A DNA stretch of 64,000 nt from Wuchereria bancrofti. Lineage: Eukaryota; Nematoda; Chromadorea; Rhabditida; Onchocercidae. The position numbers were made by a program, and so were the translations under genes. Under the pieces are notes generated by a model that ran no database searches, had not been told where the DNA came from, and worked only from the letters and a program-made list of their open reading frames with translations. The stretch spans positions 16,804,084 through 16,868,083 of the forward strand of contig SSBO01000012.1 of NCBI GenBank assembly GCA_005281725.1. Reading direction: 5' to 3'. Shown here piece by piece: positions 1-13,300 of this stretch (positions within the stretch are counted from its first letter, which is position 1; each line of letters starts with the position of its first letter).

Positions 1-3000
1 TCGCTGTGAGAACATAAAAGAGGCTAACAGAAACGTTGAATTTTAATAACTGCATATTAGATTTTCGAATTTAGCAAGTATCGAAAAATGAAAGTGTTCC
101 AAGTAAAATTCAAATTCCACTTATTTGATTTTCAAAAAAATCAAAGTAGAATTTATGCACTTCGTAATAAAAGCTTCAACAGTGCATGGAATTTCAAATA
201 TTTGTATCTTCACACTGTACGCTCGTTGGAGAAACAATTTGTCTAATGAAATGCACAAAATTCTGGCAATGGTTGAACGAATGCACAACTACTAATACCT
301 GCTGCTTTTGACAAAGCAATATTAAGGAGGTCAAAGGTCGGTGTAGTTATGTAGCGTTTTTTATCTGTGACTCGTCAACCATCTTTGTGGCAAAAACTAA
401 TCAATGTGTTAGCAAAACGAAGAAGCCTAAATTCTCAGAATCAGATATGTGCTTAAATGGTGACAGCACTAAGAGAACCATCGAAAAAACAATTGTCGAA
501 TATCGCATGCTCATCCTAAATTCTTTTTTCTTAAATGTACAGTTAATAAAAGTAATATTTTGCACTAGCAAAAATAAAGTGAGCATTGTAATATAATGCA
601 GCACAAACGGTGTTCTTTTCTCATCTTTTAGGAATGAACTGATGAAGGAGTATGATGAACAGTTCTGACTACAATGAAATAAATTCTGTCACTTTGAGAC
701 TGAATGATTTTTAATACCATTAAACCAATCAACATTGTGATACATTTACAATTCCAATCAAAATTGGATAAATCAACAGTAGAAGGATGGAATTTGACGC
801 CATAAAATGATATTACTTTAATTTTAAATTAGCCAACAAAATGACAAAGCTTTATTTTATTAAACAATGGCTGGATTGACATACATTACTAAATGAGACA
901 CATCATCCACCCTTTGTCTATCCGTCTAGCTATCTATTTGCATATTTATCTATTCATCTGTTTCTACACATTTACCCCTCATTGACTCAACCAATTATTT
1001 ATTAAATGAAAGGGAATTTTTAAAACAAAGTATGTGTGTGGTTTTGATATTATTCTCGTGTCAAAAACTATTAAATCCAAATATTAATATATTATTAGTT
1101 TGGTAGTCTTCAGAAAATGTTGTGTTTATGAGTTTATTAAAATGAAGAGTAATTCCATATCAGTGTCAACTTCGGGTCCTTCCATCAATTTTACAGGATG
1201 AAATCTATCTATCCAATACTTTTAAACTCATTAGATAACCACTGACAGAATCTAAACCAGTTTTCCATCTAAAGCTTTTAAAAAAGCCAACATTCTCCAT
1301 ATTTCTGGTAGAACAAGTACAAACCTCGGTGACCTTGATTCACTTATATAGCACATCCTTGATTTATATAGCACAATCCGTTTGTCATTCTGCAAACTGA
1401 TTTAAATCTTAAATTCCACAACTAGCAAAACGCGTTCATCTGGCTAATTAGACTGTTAATGTATTCATACAACTGCAATGTTGGGAGATATACGATTCAG
1501 GTGAGGAATTCTAAACATAAAAAGAACAAAATTTGAAATATGAAAAGCAGAAAGAGAAGAAAACGGACCAAAAAGAAGAATTTAGCAAAAATGAGCGAAA
1601 GATTCCCCAAGGAGAAGCGGTAAAGTTTTTGGGATGCCAGGGCTATTTAGTGTTTTCCCTAATTTTCCGATTATTTCTATAAAAAGCAAAGCTATGCAAT
1701 GGAAGAACAGTAATAAGAAAAGAAAAAACAGCTATATTAATTAAAGATAAACCAAACTACCGTTCGATGAGAGCTTCCATCAATTTTTTTGAGCTGCAAA
1801 CAGAATGCTTAAAATTATCAGCACAAATACAAATTACGCTATAATACTCCCGATATTATTATCACGTTTCATTGAGTCAATTTCTCTTGTATGGCAAACA
1901 AGAAATGTGTCCCACTCTTGCTTCGGGTTGAGAATTTTATTAATCGTCCATATAAGAAAGTCAAACTGAAGTATCTAAATACCACTTGATCCACAATTAA
2001 AAAATTTCACCCCTGATCTTTTTCGAAACTTATGGATACTGACAATATCAGTTACCTTTTTATGGCATTATCACTTAAAGCAGAAGCATTAGAATGACTT
2101 ATTGTGACTTGCTGACTTAACTTATGTAACCACAAAAATTAAAGTTCAATAAAAAGTCCGAAGTAATAGTAAATGAAAGAAAGTGCTCAGTACCTTGGGG
2201 ATTACACGAATTGCTATAATAATCCTGAATAACACTTCCCACTGAATGTTTTGAATTTTAAAACGTAAATATAAGAACTCAGAGCTCATTGCTTCGATTG
2301 AAATTTACTCCTAAATTTAATCCTAATCTTTTTATTCCGCAATACAAATTAAATCAGTTAAAATTTTTAGGCAAAAATTCTCAATTTTTATTTCTGCAAA
2401 AGCCTTTTATTACTTTCTCTTTCTCAGTTCTACTTCATATCTCGAAACTGACCAACAAACAATTTGTAATTTTAAAATGGTTCACTTCGGCTGATCCTAA
2501 ACAACAAATAAATTTAGTCCCAACATTATTGCATCTGTTAACAGATAGTTTTATTAATGAATGTTAAATACATTCAATCCCCCTAAATTTCAACAACAGC
2601 TTATTGAGAATATAAAGTTAGAAATAGTTTATCTCACAATTACAGGAAAAACGAAGAGCAGAAAGCAACAAGAAATCGCTAAGGATTACGCATCGAATAC
2701 CTTTATTAAATACTCTAATACTGTTACAATTTGCAATAAACAAACAATAACAGCATTTTTCATCATTTTTTTTTTCTTCGATCTTGTTAGATCATTCACA
2801 GTTGATAGTACCATAAAACAATTAATAATACGAAACAATTATGAACTCAATAAAGGTGTGGAATGGAATAATCCCATTTTTCCACTATTAGAGAAGGGAA
2901 CAACAACCGCAACAATAACATGAACGATTTTGATTGTACAAAATTTCACGGTAAGAGATAAAATTCAACAGATGTGAAACAAAATAAACATGATACTAAC

Positions 3001-4758
3001 CTTACGATAATAACCAAATAAGCGGGAACTTGTGATAACTGAAGTGAGTGAAAATAGACACCAGTAGCCAAAAATTACTTCAGATATGCTTTTGAAAATT
3101 GAATTTGGCGAGTATAAAAATTGAATTTGAAGAGTTCAGTTCAACTGAGAGTTCTGCAAAGTAGTTCTAGAAAAGTTGCATGAAGTATAGATATTTGTTC
3201 ATTATTTATAGTACAAAAAGCGGGCATCAGTAAGCGCTCTCGTTGATACATATGCAGTTGCTAGATGTTATCATTATCAACACAACAAAAATAAGGTTAA
3301 AATGTTGAGAACTACTGAATTGTTTTTCAAAAGTTTACTGACAACCTCAAGCTACAGAATGCTTCGCAGAAGTAACCTTAGCATCGATGTTTGTTGAATT
3401 TAAATTAAAGAACACTGAGCTTTCTGTAGTACTGAAAGTTCCGTAGTTAGCCATGAAAATGTAATATTCATTTTCACATCCTCTCCTAATTTTACAATGC
3501 AAAAATGACCCAAAAAAGACTAGAACTGAATAGTTCACTTCTATAAAATATATGTAGAAATAAAAAAGCTGTTCTAATCATTTTCTGTTTAGAAAATGTA
3601 TATATTTTTTGAAAATAAAAATTTAGAGTGATGGGAATCGTATTTCATGTTAGCCTGGCCTCGGCAAAAAAATGTTCCTAATAGAAGATCTTCTGCTAGT
3701 CAGTGAAAGTAAAAAAGAAACCTGCTATCATCAACATCAATGATGGACAATATCAAGGGTTACTGATTGATAATTTTATTCAGCTTCGTGTAAAAATTAT
3801 AGCAAAAGTAAAGCGCCAAGCCATTGTCAATTTTGGTAATAATGCATCTCAGAGAATGTACTACGTAAAAAGTAATGCGCTTTAATCACACATGCGATAA
3901 TATTTTATAAAAAATAAAAAAAAATCAGACATTCATCAAAAAAAGTGAAATTATGAAAAGAAACGATGAGAAGAAGACGTGGCAATATGGATGACTCGTT
4001 TGTTGTAGAATTAATCTATCATCAAATGTTCGCTTTATGGAGAAGAGTCCGGATAACCGGATGAGATGGGATATATATCCCATCTATAATTACAATTGCA
4101 AAATAAATCTTTACTTGAGGAAAGGGACAAGAGAATAGAATATTAGACAGTTGGCAAGATGGGTGAATGAATTTCTAACATATCATTCATCTCCTCTCTT
4201 CTCTTTTCCTCCTTCGTCGTAGATACACTTCAAATCATCTGACTAATACCTTCTAGCATTGCTGATTTCATTTCAATTCAGCCAAATGGCTATTTACTTC
4301 AAGAGTTGTAATAACCAGCAATCTTATAATAACAATTAATCACGGAGGTAAAGTACGAAATGTGATTCTAACATGTCCTTGAGGTTTTCCGCTTTCATTC
4401 TTTCATATTATGTTTTCTGAACTAGAATTTTTAGGAATGAAATCTAGTAAGCTTAAGAAGGACACGTTAGTACTAAACGTAACCTCAAATAAGATGGAAT
4501 ACTGAGATACATTCTGTATTCTTTTTCATGATTATAACTTTTTTATAAGTCTCATTAAGACAGTTTATGAGCAATGTCAGAGATCAGTTCCATTCATGCA
4601 AGCATTAACTAACTAACTAAGAGTAGAAATGATAAGTTAAGTTAAACATGAAAAATAAACAGTAAACAATACTGAAGACCTTAGCTGAACTAAAAGGAAA
4701 AAGAGTGGAAGATTTGGGTGAAGAAAAATGCAACAATTAATGTTGCAGCAGTAAAATT

Positions 4759-4802
4759 GGCATTACTTTCTTCTCCTACAACTAGGAGAGGAAAGTAATG
4801 CC
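4759..4802. repeat. Near-perfect inverted repeat / hairpin
   Basis: Two 20-nt arms (4759-4778 and 4783-4802) are reverse complements except for one T/G position, which would still pair as a G-U wobble in RNA. The loop is only 4 nt (CAAC). The arm begins GGCATTACTTTC and ends at TCTCCTA. It lies in gene-poor DNA about 2.6 kb upstream of the EB gene. It is too compact for a usual miRNA precursor (about 60-70 nt) and could equally be the residue of a palindromic insertion. Confidence 0.8.
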
Positions 4803-4890
4803 TTACATGACTGACCTTCTATCGCTACCTGTCTCTTTCAGTAGCGCCAACAAGAATCAGTTCCTTTCTTTTTGATGAATTAAGAGAAGT

Positions 4891-4911
4891 AGAGAGAGAG
4901 AGAGAGAGAGA
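4891..4911. repeat. (AG)n microsatellite
   Basis: Ten uninterrupted AG units plus one base. Confidence 0.95.
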
Positions 4912-6815
4912 TGTATTATATATAAATAGACACTTAGAAGCTAATTATTATCATACATTCATGTCCACTCATTAAGCCTAATCCTGTTCTCTTCAAGATG
5001 CTTTTCCACTTTAGTTGTTGAAAACGTGTAATAGTTACACTGAACATAGCGATTTAATACACATCTAGACATTTTACACATAACACCGACTGAAAAGTGT
5101 CCAACTCAGATCTGTACCTTATCAGATTATCAATGATTCAATTCAGATCCAAACCCATTGCAACACATCCATGCTTCTTTTGTTATTTCAAATTGCTACA
5201 CTGATTACATGAACTATATAACTCGTGTTTTGCTACTAATCAGTTTAACTTCCATCAAATCATACATTTAAAATAGGCCCTATCCACACATATATTCAAC
5301 TTTATCATCAAATATTAACTAAAAGACAACAAAAGTTTAAAAATGAATGTTGATAAGTAGCATTGTAAAAAGCTATTGTCAATTGAAATTTCACTAGACT
5401 TAGCGATAATGATTAAATGCTTAGTTTTCGGCTAAATTTAATAGAAGTTTGAGATAAAATGCTTTTTAGTTTTTCCTAGAAAGCTTAGCTTATTTGAAAG
5501 GCCAACTCGACTCAAGAAAAAAATAAATATGGAAAAAGCAAATGCTGCAAGTAACTCTGAGATCAGATATATCCTGGTATCAGGAAGTGTTTTAAAGACT
5601 CATGTCATAAGTTACATAACCGACAGAACACTTCAAAATAAATTCCAAGAAAGTTTTAAATAATGATTTTAACTTTAACATAGGCATTTTTTTTTCTGGT
5701 TAAATTAAATATAGCTTCTAATTTCTCACTCAAAGTCATACTTAAGCAAAATTTGAAAGCAATCCTTCTGGAGACAAAGCTTCATTATATTCCATTGCAA
5801 TCTAATATTTCATTACCTATTTCATTACCTTACCGCAAAAAGATAAAATAAATGATTCAACTTTAGCAAAAAAGAATTTAAAACATATAGCGCAGTAAAC
5901 AATTTATGATCGATAAGGTCGTTTGGCTAACAATGAGGTGATTTGAAGCCATAAACACAGCGAATCCAACAGTGGCAGTGTTAAATGATTCAGAGCATAT
6001 AATGAATGATTGATTCATTGGAAAGAGCAATACGGCATGGTTAACAACTAGGCTTCGACTGTCAGCCAATTTTACAACTTATGAATATCTAAAAGTAAGG
6101 AAAAATGGAATGTGAGTGATACGTCGCACAGTCAACCAATTTCCTTCAACTATTATTATTATTATTATTGATATAATACTTCTATCAAATTATTATTGTT
6201 TATCTTATTGGGGCGCTGTTGATATAATTGACTTCTCATGCAGTCAATAAGAGCGCAACTGAGAAATTTTTATCAACCATCCATCACATTTATTCGGTTG
6301 CTTAAAACACTTTGTTAAATATGCAGTTTAATAATAGCTTCATTCTTTCATTTCCTCCATGCTACTTTCTCACTTCTAATATTCCTTTGGTATCATAGCA
6401 TTCGAACGAATTTGGTATGAACATGAACAAGAAGCTTACAAGCTGTGAGAACTTGCTATCTGACACTTCGTCTCCAAAAAGAAATCTAAGCTTCTATGCT
6501 TATAAACATTGTTCATATTAGAAAATGTGATAATTATTCACTCATTGGCCTAATTATATCGTGAACAAAAACAATGCATTTAGTCTCACAATTACTTTCT
6601 GGTAGAACTCTCAGCTATATCCGGAATGGAACAAAGCAGCAAAAACTATTGAAGATGATCAGTTCATTGCAATCTGCCTTGACATTTGATTCTTATTTTC
6701 ACTTTTCTAAATTTGTCATTTAAAAAATTATTTATTATAAGATTTAAAAACAGATAAGAGTGAGTTTTTAATAGATGTTTTTGATCTCAGACATATATAA
6801 ATCCTGATGTATTGC

Positions 6816-6816
<1 letters not shown>

Positions 6817-6867
<51 letters not shown>
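6817..6867. repeat. (ATT)n microsatellite
   Basis: Seventeen uninterrupted ATT units. They produce spurious poly-Leu and poly-Asn reading frames on the two strands. A shorter ATT run lies near 6153-6170. Confidence 0.97.
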
Positions 6868-7388
6868 GTTATGTAGAAATATGCAAATTTTGTTTGCATT
6901 ATTTCTACAGTTGGAAATAGGAAGTATGTTGTGTTGGGAAGTATTAATGGACATAGGGTTTATTGTTGATTCAGTTGTGCAAATATACAGGTTATCCCTA
7001 TACATCGCCTAGCTTCGGACAAGTTAGCGGCATCGGTTCAGATACCAAAATGGCTAACCCAAACATTAAAAGCCTTTATAACATCTTCAGACCACACCAA
7101 CATCAGCAATTTAACGAATCTGTGTCAAACTCTAGGATAAACTAAAATTTGTTGACCTAAGAGGAACGAAATCTAAACTCGACTAATAGCTTTCATCTGT
7201 ATAGCTCGCCTTCTACTTTACTATTGTGTTTTCAGTATATTCTAACCATCCTTTCGAATCCAATTGTTTTCGCTTACAGAAGGAATACATCTTTTCTCTC
7301 AACGCCAAAATAATAGAATTTGGTGGAAGCGTTAGTTTTATAAACTGAACTTCTTGGAGCTGAATATTTTGAAACAACAATTTTCTGG

Positions 7389-10300
7389 ATGGTTATCCCA
7401 TTTTTCTTGTCATTGTTGTTTGCTGGTAAGTAGTTTAATTTATCTTATTTGGATCACAACAGGATACGGCTTTACTGTCACACAATGTTGCTAGTTTCAT
7501 TTTACAAGGAAATTAAAAAGATTTCCTCCTAAAATTTCTCCAACAAAAAGATTCTCCTACAAAAAAAAATATATAAGTTAAAAAGTAGCAAACAGTTGGA
7601 AGAATGTTAAGAACTCACCAATAATTAATATTATTTAAACTGTTTCAATAATCTCTTCCCTAATTTCTTAAATAACTATGTTTTTCTAAAAGCCAACTAA
7701 GATTTCAATATGTTTTCTCGTCCAATTTCTGAATTTAAATACATGTGTAATACGCAGGAAATATCTGTCACTTTAATTAGCATCATTCTCGGTGCTTCAT
7801 CAAAAATTTTAAGTAATTTGGTTGAAATGTTTTCATTCCTTTTTTTTTCCTTAATATGGCTGAAAATCTTAATACTCTATTCATAAAGAATTGGAGCATT
7901 TCTATTCACTTTGTTAAAAATTCTGAATAATTAAATAATGAATAGTTATATATACTTGCTTCATCACAGCAGTATTTCCGTAATTCATAAACCAACCTGT
8001 TCATGATAGTCTTGTGCGATTGGCAATACATGAATTGTTATCTAGATTTAAATATTTCTGCTGATTTTTGAAATTTAATTCAGATAAACGACTTTTTAGA
8101 GAATGAGAATGGTAATCTTAATTAATCAGTGAATAACTTTAAAAATGTTTTGTCTGTCAGATCTTACTTCTCATTTTCACTAATAAGATTAATGAGAAGA
8201 ATGAAGTGAAGAAAAGTTTTGTGAGAAACGGAAGCGATTACGTGGGCATAATAAAAAGGCCACTGAGGGGTCATTGAAGATTAGAACGGAAGCTCATAAG
8301 ATGGCAGTAGTATAAGGGAACTTTTGAACTCCAAATAACCTTTGCATTCCTGTTTCACCCTCCATTCAGAATGCTATCAATTACATGTTTCTTCTTTATG
8401 AATACCATTATTTTATTCCCAAGTTATATTTTCTTGAGAATTAGCAGAAATTACTGATCTCAAAATTTAGGTTCCTCATCAGACAAAATAGCTCATGTTG
8501 GTGAGATTGGAGCCTCTTGTGACTCAAATCTACGTAATTTGCCGTGTACAACTCCAAATACTTTTTGCATCAATGATATCTGCACCTGCTCACCATTGTA
8601 CGAAGAGGTCAACAGAGAGTGTATCTTAAAATCAAGTAATATGGGATTACTTTTATGAATTTTGGATATTAAGCTCTAAATATTTCTTAGGAAGTTACTA
8701 AGCAATGTAAACTATATAATTTTCTTAATCAATGCCATGCAATTATTTGATTTTTAAGGATTTCAACAACTTTTTATAAATCTCCTTTTCATTCATCTCT
8801 CGGAATAATAAGTAATGATATAAATATTAGGTAGGTTCATGTCCTAATTTGGTTATAGGTTTTAAAATTCTCATCTATTTTTAGGTAAAACTTTGGCTTC
8901 GAAATGTAAAACATCGGAGGAATGTACAGGAAAAGGAGAATATTGCAATAGAGGCAGTGGAAAATGCTGGTGCTTATCAACACATTTCGTCCTAGGCGGA
9001 AAGTGTAAACCAGGTAACTATGAAGTTATTTCAGCATTTTGTTTTATCACTTATCTTTGTTTTTTATGAAAAAATAAAAATAAAAAAAGCTTTATAAAAA
9101 AAATCCTTATTTTAAAATTTTAAAAATTAAAAGAAAATGTTTCGTAAAAATAAAGCTTACAGCATGATTTAATAAGTTTGAGCCAATTTATTTTCTCCCT
9201 ATAGAACCTAGCAACTATAACATAAAAGATAAAAAACGAAATGAAGAAGCCAGTAGATGAAAATAAGTTCAACTTGAAATGAAAGAGAAAGATGAACGCA
9301 TAATATCTCGAACAGTTTCTAACATATTTTAGTGATTTATCCTGGACAAAGTGGTTGCGAAGATTCAAAACAATGCGCTAAAGGTTATCCAGGTGCTATT
9401 TGCAATCAGAATAAATGCCACTGTCCAAAGGGTTTTAAAGCTAAGGCATTCAGTTGTTTCAAAAGTTAGTTTTATAGAGGCTTCTTCTTTCATTGGTACC
9501 GTACTTTTAAAAATATCAAGTTCGAAAAGGACTTTCAGTCCATTTTCTTTTTTTATCCTTTGCGCAAATATTTCCAAGGTTTTATAAAAAGTGAAACTAA
9601 ATTCTGTACAGGTATACAAATTCTGAAATTCCAACCTATCAACCTACAATTTTATGACTGCTATAGTCAGTGATTCTTGTTTCCTTTTGCTTCGAAGTAC
9701 ACTTTGTTGTTAAAATCTCATAGCAGAGCAATAGTTCTATAGGTAAACGATATACTCCACAACGCAAACGATCGCAACCGCCCCGTATGAATGCTTACGA
9801 CCAGATCAGTTTTACTGAAAAACAAAAATATAACCCATCCGGCTTACCAACAGGTTAATAATTGATTGAAGTTAATATATTCTAACGTTAATATTTTTAT
9901 TTTGTTACTTGATATTTAAAATCTACGAAATAATTTTGAATTTAGTTAGAATAATTAATTGGCATTATGAATTTCAGTATTTAGCTAAAGCCATTCAATT
10001 AGGTGACAGATTGTAAATACTCTTCTAAGAGTAGTTGAGTGATTAATTTTTACATACATAAATGCCTAAAAGGCTTAAAGATAATTTAATGATAAATATT
10101 TGCATTGATACTGTTATTGCCATAATCATTAATCAAACATTGAGAAAAATCTGTAATTGTTGCAACGGTGTATGAATAACAGAATCTAATCGTGTTAATC
10201 ACACCTGTTCTGAATTTCCACTAGTTTACTGTGTTTACTGTGACGGAAGATGCAAATGCTTAGTGAATTAATTTAATACCGAAATAGTATTCATGTAAAT

Positions 10301-13300
10301 TCCATGAATAATATTGCATGAATAATATTTCATGTAAATTCACGCCGGATTAGCAATCATTTTTGAGAATCTTTTTAATTTGCTTTGTGTTCAAGCTTTT
10401 GTGAAATTTCGATCATTTCAGTGCACCGAACAACCGCTTCATTTTTATGTCCTGTACAGCACGTATTTATAGAAGAAGCTGGCATTTGTATGACAAGTAA
10501 GTATTTGCATCTTCCAGAGCTTTCTAATTCAAATCTTCCATTAATTTTATTCGCTTTTCAGCACGACTACCGGGCGAATCTTGCCATTACTCTGAACAGT
10601 GTATAGCAGCTGAACCAGGATCATTTTGTCAGAAACTGAGATGTACGTGCGCTCAGGGAATGAAATTCAATGGAAATTCGTGTACTTTAAGGGATACAAA
10701 GTGTGCTAATTATAGTTATGTTTGGGTACCTGAAGTGGGCCAGTGTATGCAAGGTATAGTATCTTAATAAGCCACAGAATTTACTAACAAATCAAAATAG
10801 AAACAACGTGAACAAACTTTTCAATATTTCGGGTTTTCTGACTTCACGGTTTGATGGGAAGAAGATTTAATTGATCCAAAGGAATCACCGAAGTTAGACT
10901 ATTCTTTTATCTGCTATTTTAGAGCAACTGTTTAAAGTAATGTCGTTGGGTACATTATCTTTCATAGCTTTTAGATGCTTAGAAGACAAAAGTCGTTCTA
11001 TCTTCTAAATCTGTCATTTTTAGTGCTATCACCCGGTACAAATGGTTGCAGTCATTCAGTACAATGCTCAGCAGCCGTTGATGGCGCATACTGTTCTCGG
11101 CACAAATGTATGTGTCCTGGGAAACTAATATCGATTGACGGGATATGCGGGGAGAAATGTCAGGAAAACATGACATTCTCTGCAATAGTTGGAAAATGTA
11201 TATCAGGTACAATTTACTTCTCTGATAAAGCATAAAATACTAATTTGCATCCTTACTCGATCGTCTATGTGGCGCACAGATGTTGGCGCTAAGATCATTC
11301 TTTTGAGTTCATTGCCTTTTCAAATATACTTATTCTGTCGGTATCAGTGATTAGGTCCAGCTTTTTTTTCAGCTGTTAAACCAGGAAGGCAATGTCAGTA
11401 CTCATCACAGTGTCAAGCAAGTGACGCTGAAATGATTTGTATTCGAGGAATTTGTCGTTGCTCTTTGGGTAAAGTATTCACAGGTGACAGGTGTGCTGAA
11501 AATTGCCTTCAAGGTCATATTGTCGGTAATAACGGAATATGCAAACAAGGTTGTTTTGAGGAAGTTAAATGTCTTGAGGATTTTATAATGTTTAAAATTT
11601 TCAGTTTTAATTTGGGTTAATTTAATTATAAGTAGGTCACTGTAAAAGTATTCCAGTTTCTCTAAGATTTTTTTTGTAATTGAAATCCTTTTTTACATTA
11701 AATTTCTTTTATAAAGCTAACCTTATAAACTTGAAATTCAAGTACCAGTGGTAAGTGCTTGCCCAATTGGAAGTGAACGATGTCTGAGTGGTTCAAGTTG
11801 CTCTTCCGGCATATGCGAATGTCCGTTTGGGACAATATTAAAATCCGGTGATTGTTTATTAGAACGAAGGGTTCCCGTTGGTTTTCCTTGTAACTCTACT
11901 CAAATTTGTCTCGGAATTGCAAATTGCATTGATGGCATTTGTCAGTGCCCAATGGGTATGGTTATACAGGTTAGTATTATTGGATACTGAACTGTTATTA
12001 TCAAATACTTATGTTTCCTTAGCGTCATTTCTAAATTCTTGCATATTTAATTTTTCAATTTAAAAAGACGGTTATAGGATGGGAAGTGTCGTGACTTTAT
12101 GCTAAGCGGTGCTGGAGGCAGTTGTGCTAACGGAGAATTTTGCAATGGTGGATCGATATGTACTAAATCGGTTCGATTTTGAGATATTTCTCATTAGTCG
12201 TATTCTCTTCTATATTTTAGTATTGAATGTGTATAAAGAATAGTAGATTTTGGAAATAAGAAATAACTTTTACTTATAGATCTGTTTATGTCCAACTGGT
12301 ACAACAAGCCAAAATGGTGTATGCGTACCTGAACAAAAAAGTTTGTTTTTCTAGGTGGCTACTTCAATAAGTTTTCTATTTGTGCCCGGCAAGAGATGTC
12401 ATAAATAACTGATTTCATTCAATCACTGGAAATTTTTTTCTTCGCAAAATAATGTCGTAAGAAGTTCGCATTTAAAAACTGAATTTGACAATTAAAAATA
12501 TGACTGCTAAAAGCTAAAAAATACGAAAGATACTGATAAAACGTAATGTTCAGAATTTTTTCTCTTCCCAAAAAAATATGAAGAGACATGCATATATGGA
12601 GGGACATGCTCTGGTGATTTACTTTGTATCGATGGAATTTGTCAATGCCCGCAAGGGACATTCTTGAGTAGTGGACAATGTATAGCAACAAAAGGTGCAC
12701 GTCGTATTGGAGCTTTACCCACAACATTCAAATTTTAACGATGTTTGATTAGTAGAAATATTATGTTTGTTTTGATTTTATTGATATCCCAGTGGAATTT
12801 GAAAATTTCTTGAATACCAAATTTTATTACAGGTAAATGTTCAAATTCTTTACAATGTGGAGAAAACTCCTATTGCGATCACAGAAGTGGTCTTTGCATT
12901 TGCCGAGGTTTGTTTTTTTTTAAAAAAAGCAAGAACTAATTAAGTAGTTTTACTATTGTTCAGTCATGTTCATATCTGTGCATTATCTCACCTAAGAGTT
13001 TTACCTTACTTCCTTATCCGATGAGTTATTAACTGAGTTATTAAATTAAATTGTTTCTAAAAACGGCTAGATTTCAGACGGGCATCAGTACTGGAACCAA
13101 TCCTGTATACCAACGTTTTCACGTACGTTAATATCACCAATTAAAACATGTAAGATCAGTGCCGATTGCACAGCTGGTGCGAAATGCATCGCAAACAGGT
13201 AAAACTTTTTTATTCAAGTCGTAAGGGACAAAAAAGTGATGGAATTTCGAAAATGACTTTCATCAGAATTTCCAAAATCTCGCTACTAAACATTTTGAAA

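Larger units (their letters stand above)
1..7388. other. Gene-poor 5' flank
   Basis: I find no recognisable gene in this stretch. Open frames at 2289-2567, 2561-2923 and 3703-3885 (plus) lack a convincing start, any domain or a phase-consistent splice partner, and are of a length expected by chance. The sequence is strongly AT-rich with simple repeats (listed separately) and one strong hairpin. The last few hundred bases should contain the promoter and 5' UTR of the EB-module gene, but I see no definable core promoter element. Confidence 0.6.

Noticed and set aside
2289..2923. Two consecutive open frames (93 and 120 codons) in the 5' flank
   Set aside because: They are in different frames, begin at a non-ATG or arbitrary start, have no domain and no splice partner. 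A bacterial-endosymbiont insertion was considered, but no recognisable bacterial gene was seen.
3703..3885. 60-codon frame with protein-like composition (INDGQYQGLL...)
   Set aside because: No ATG at its start, no family resemblance and no adjoining exon in phase.
6787..7012. Poly-Asn and poly-Leu reading frames
   Set aside because: Products of the ATT microsatellite read on the two strands.
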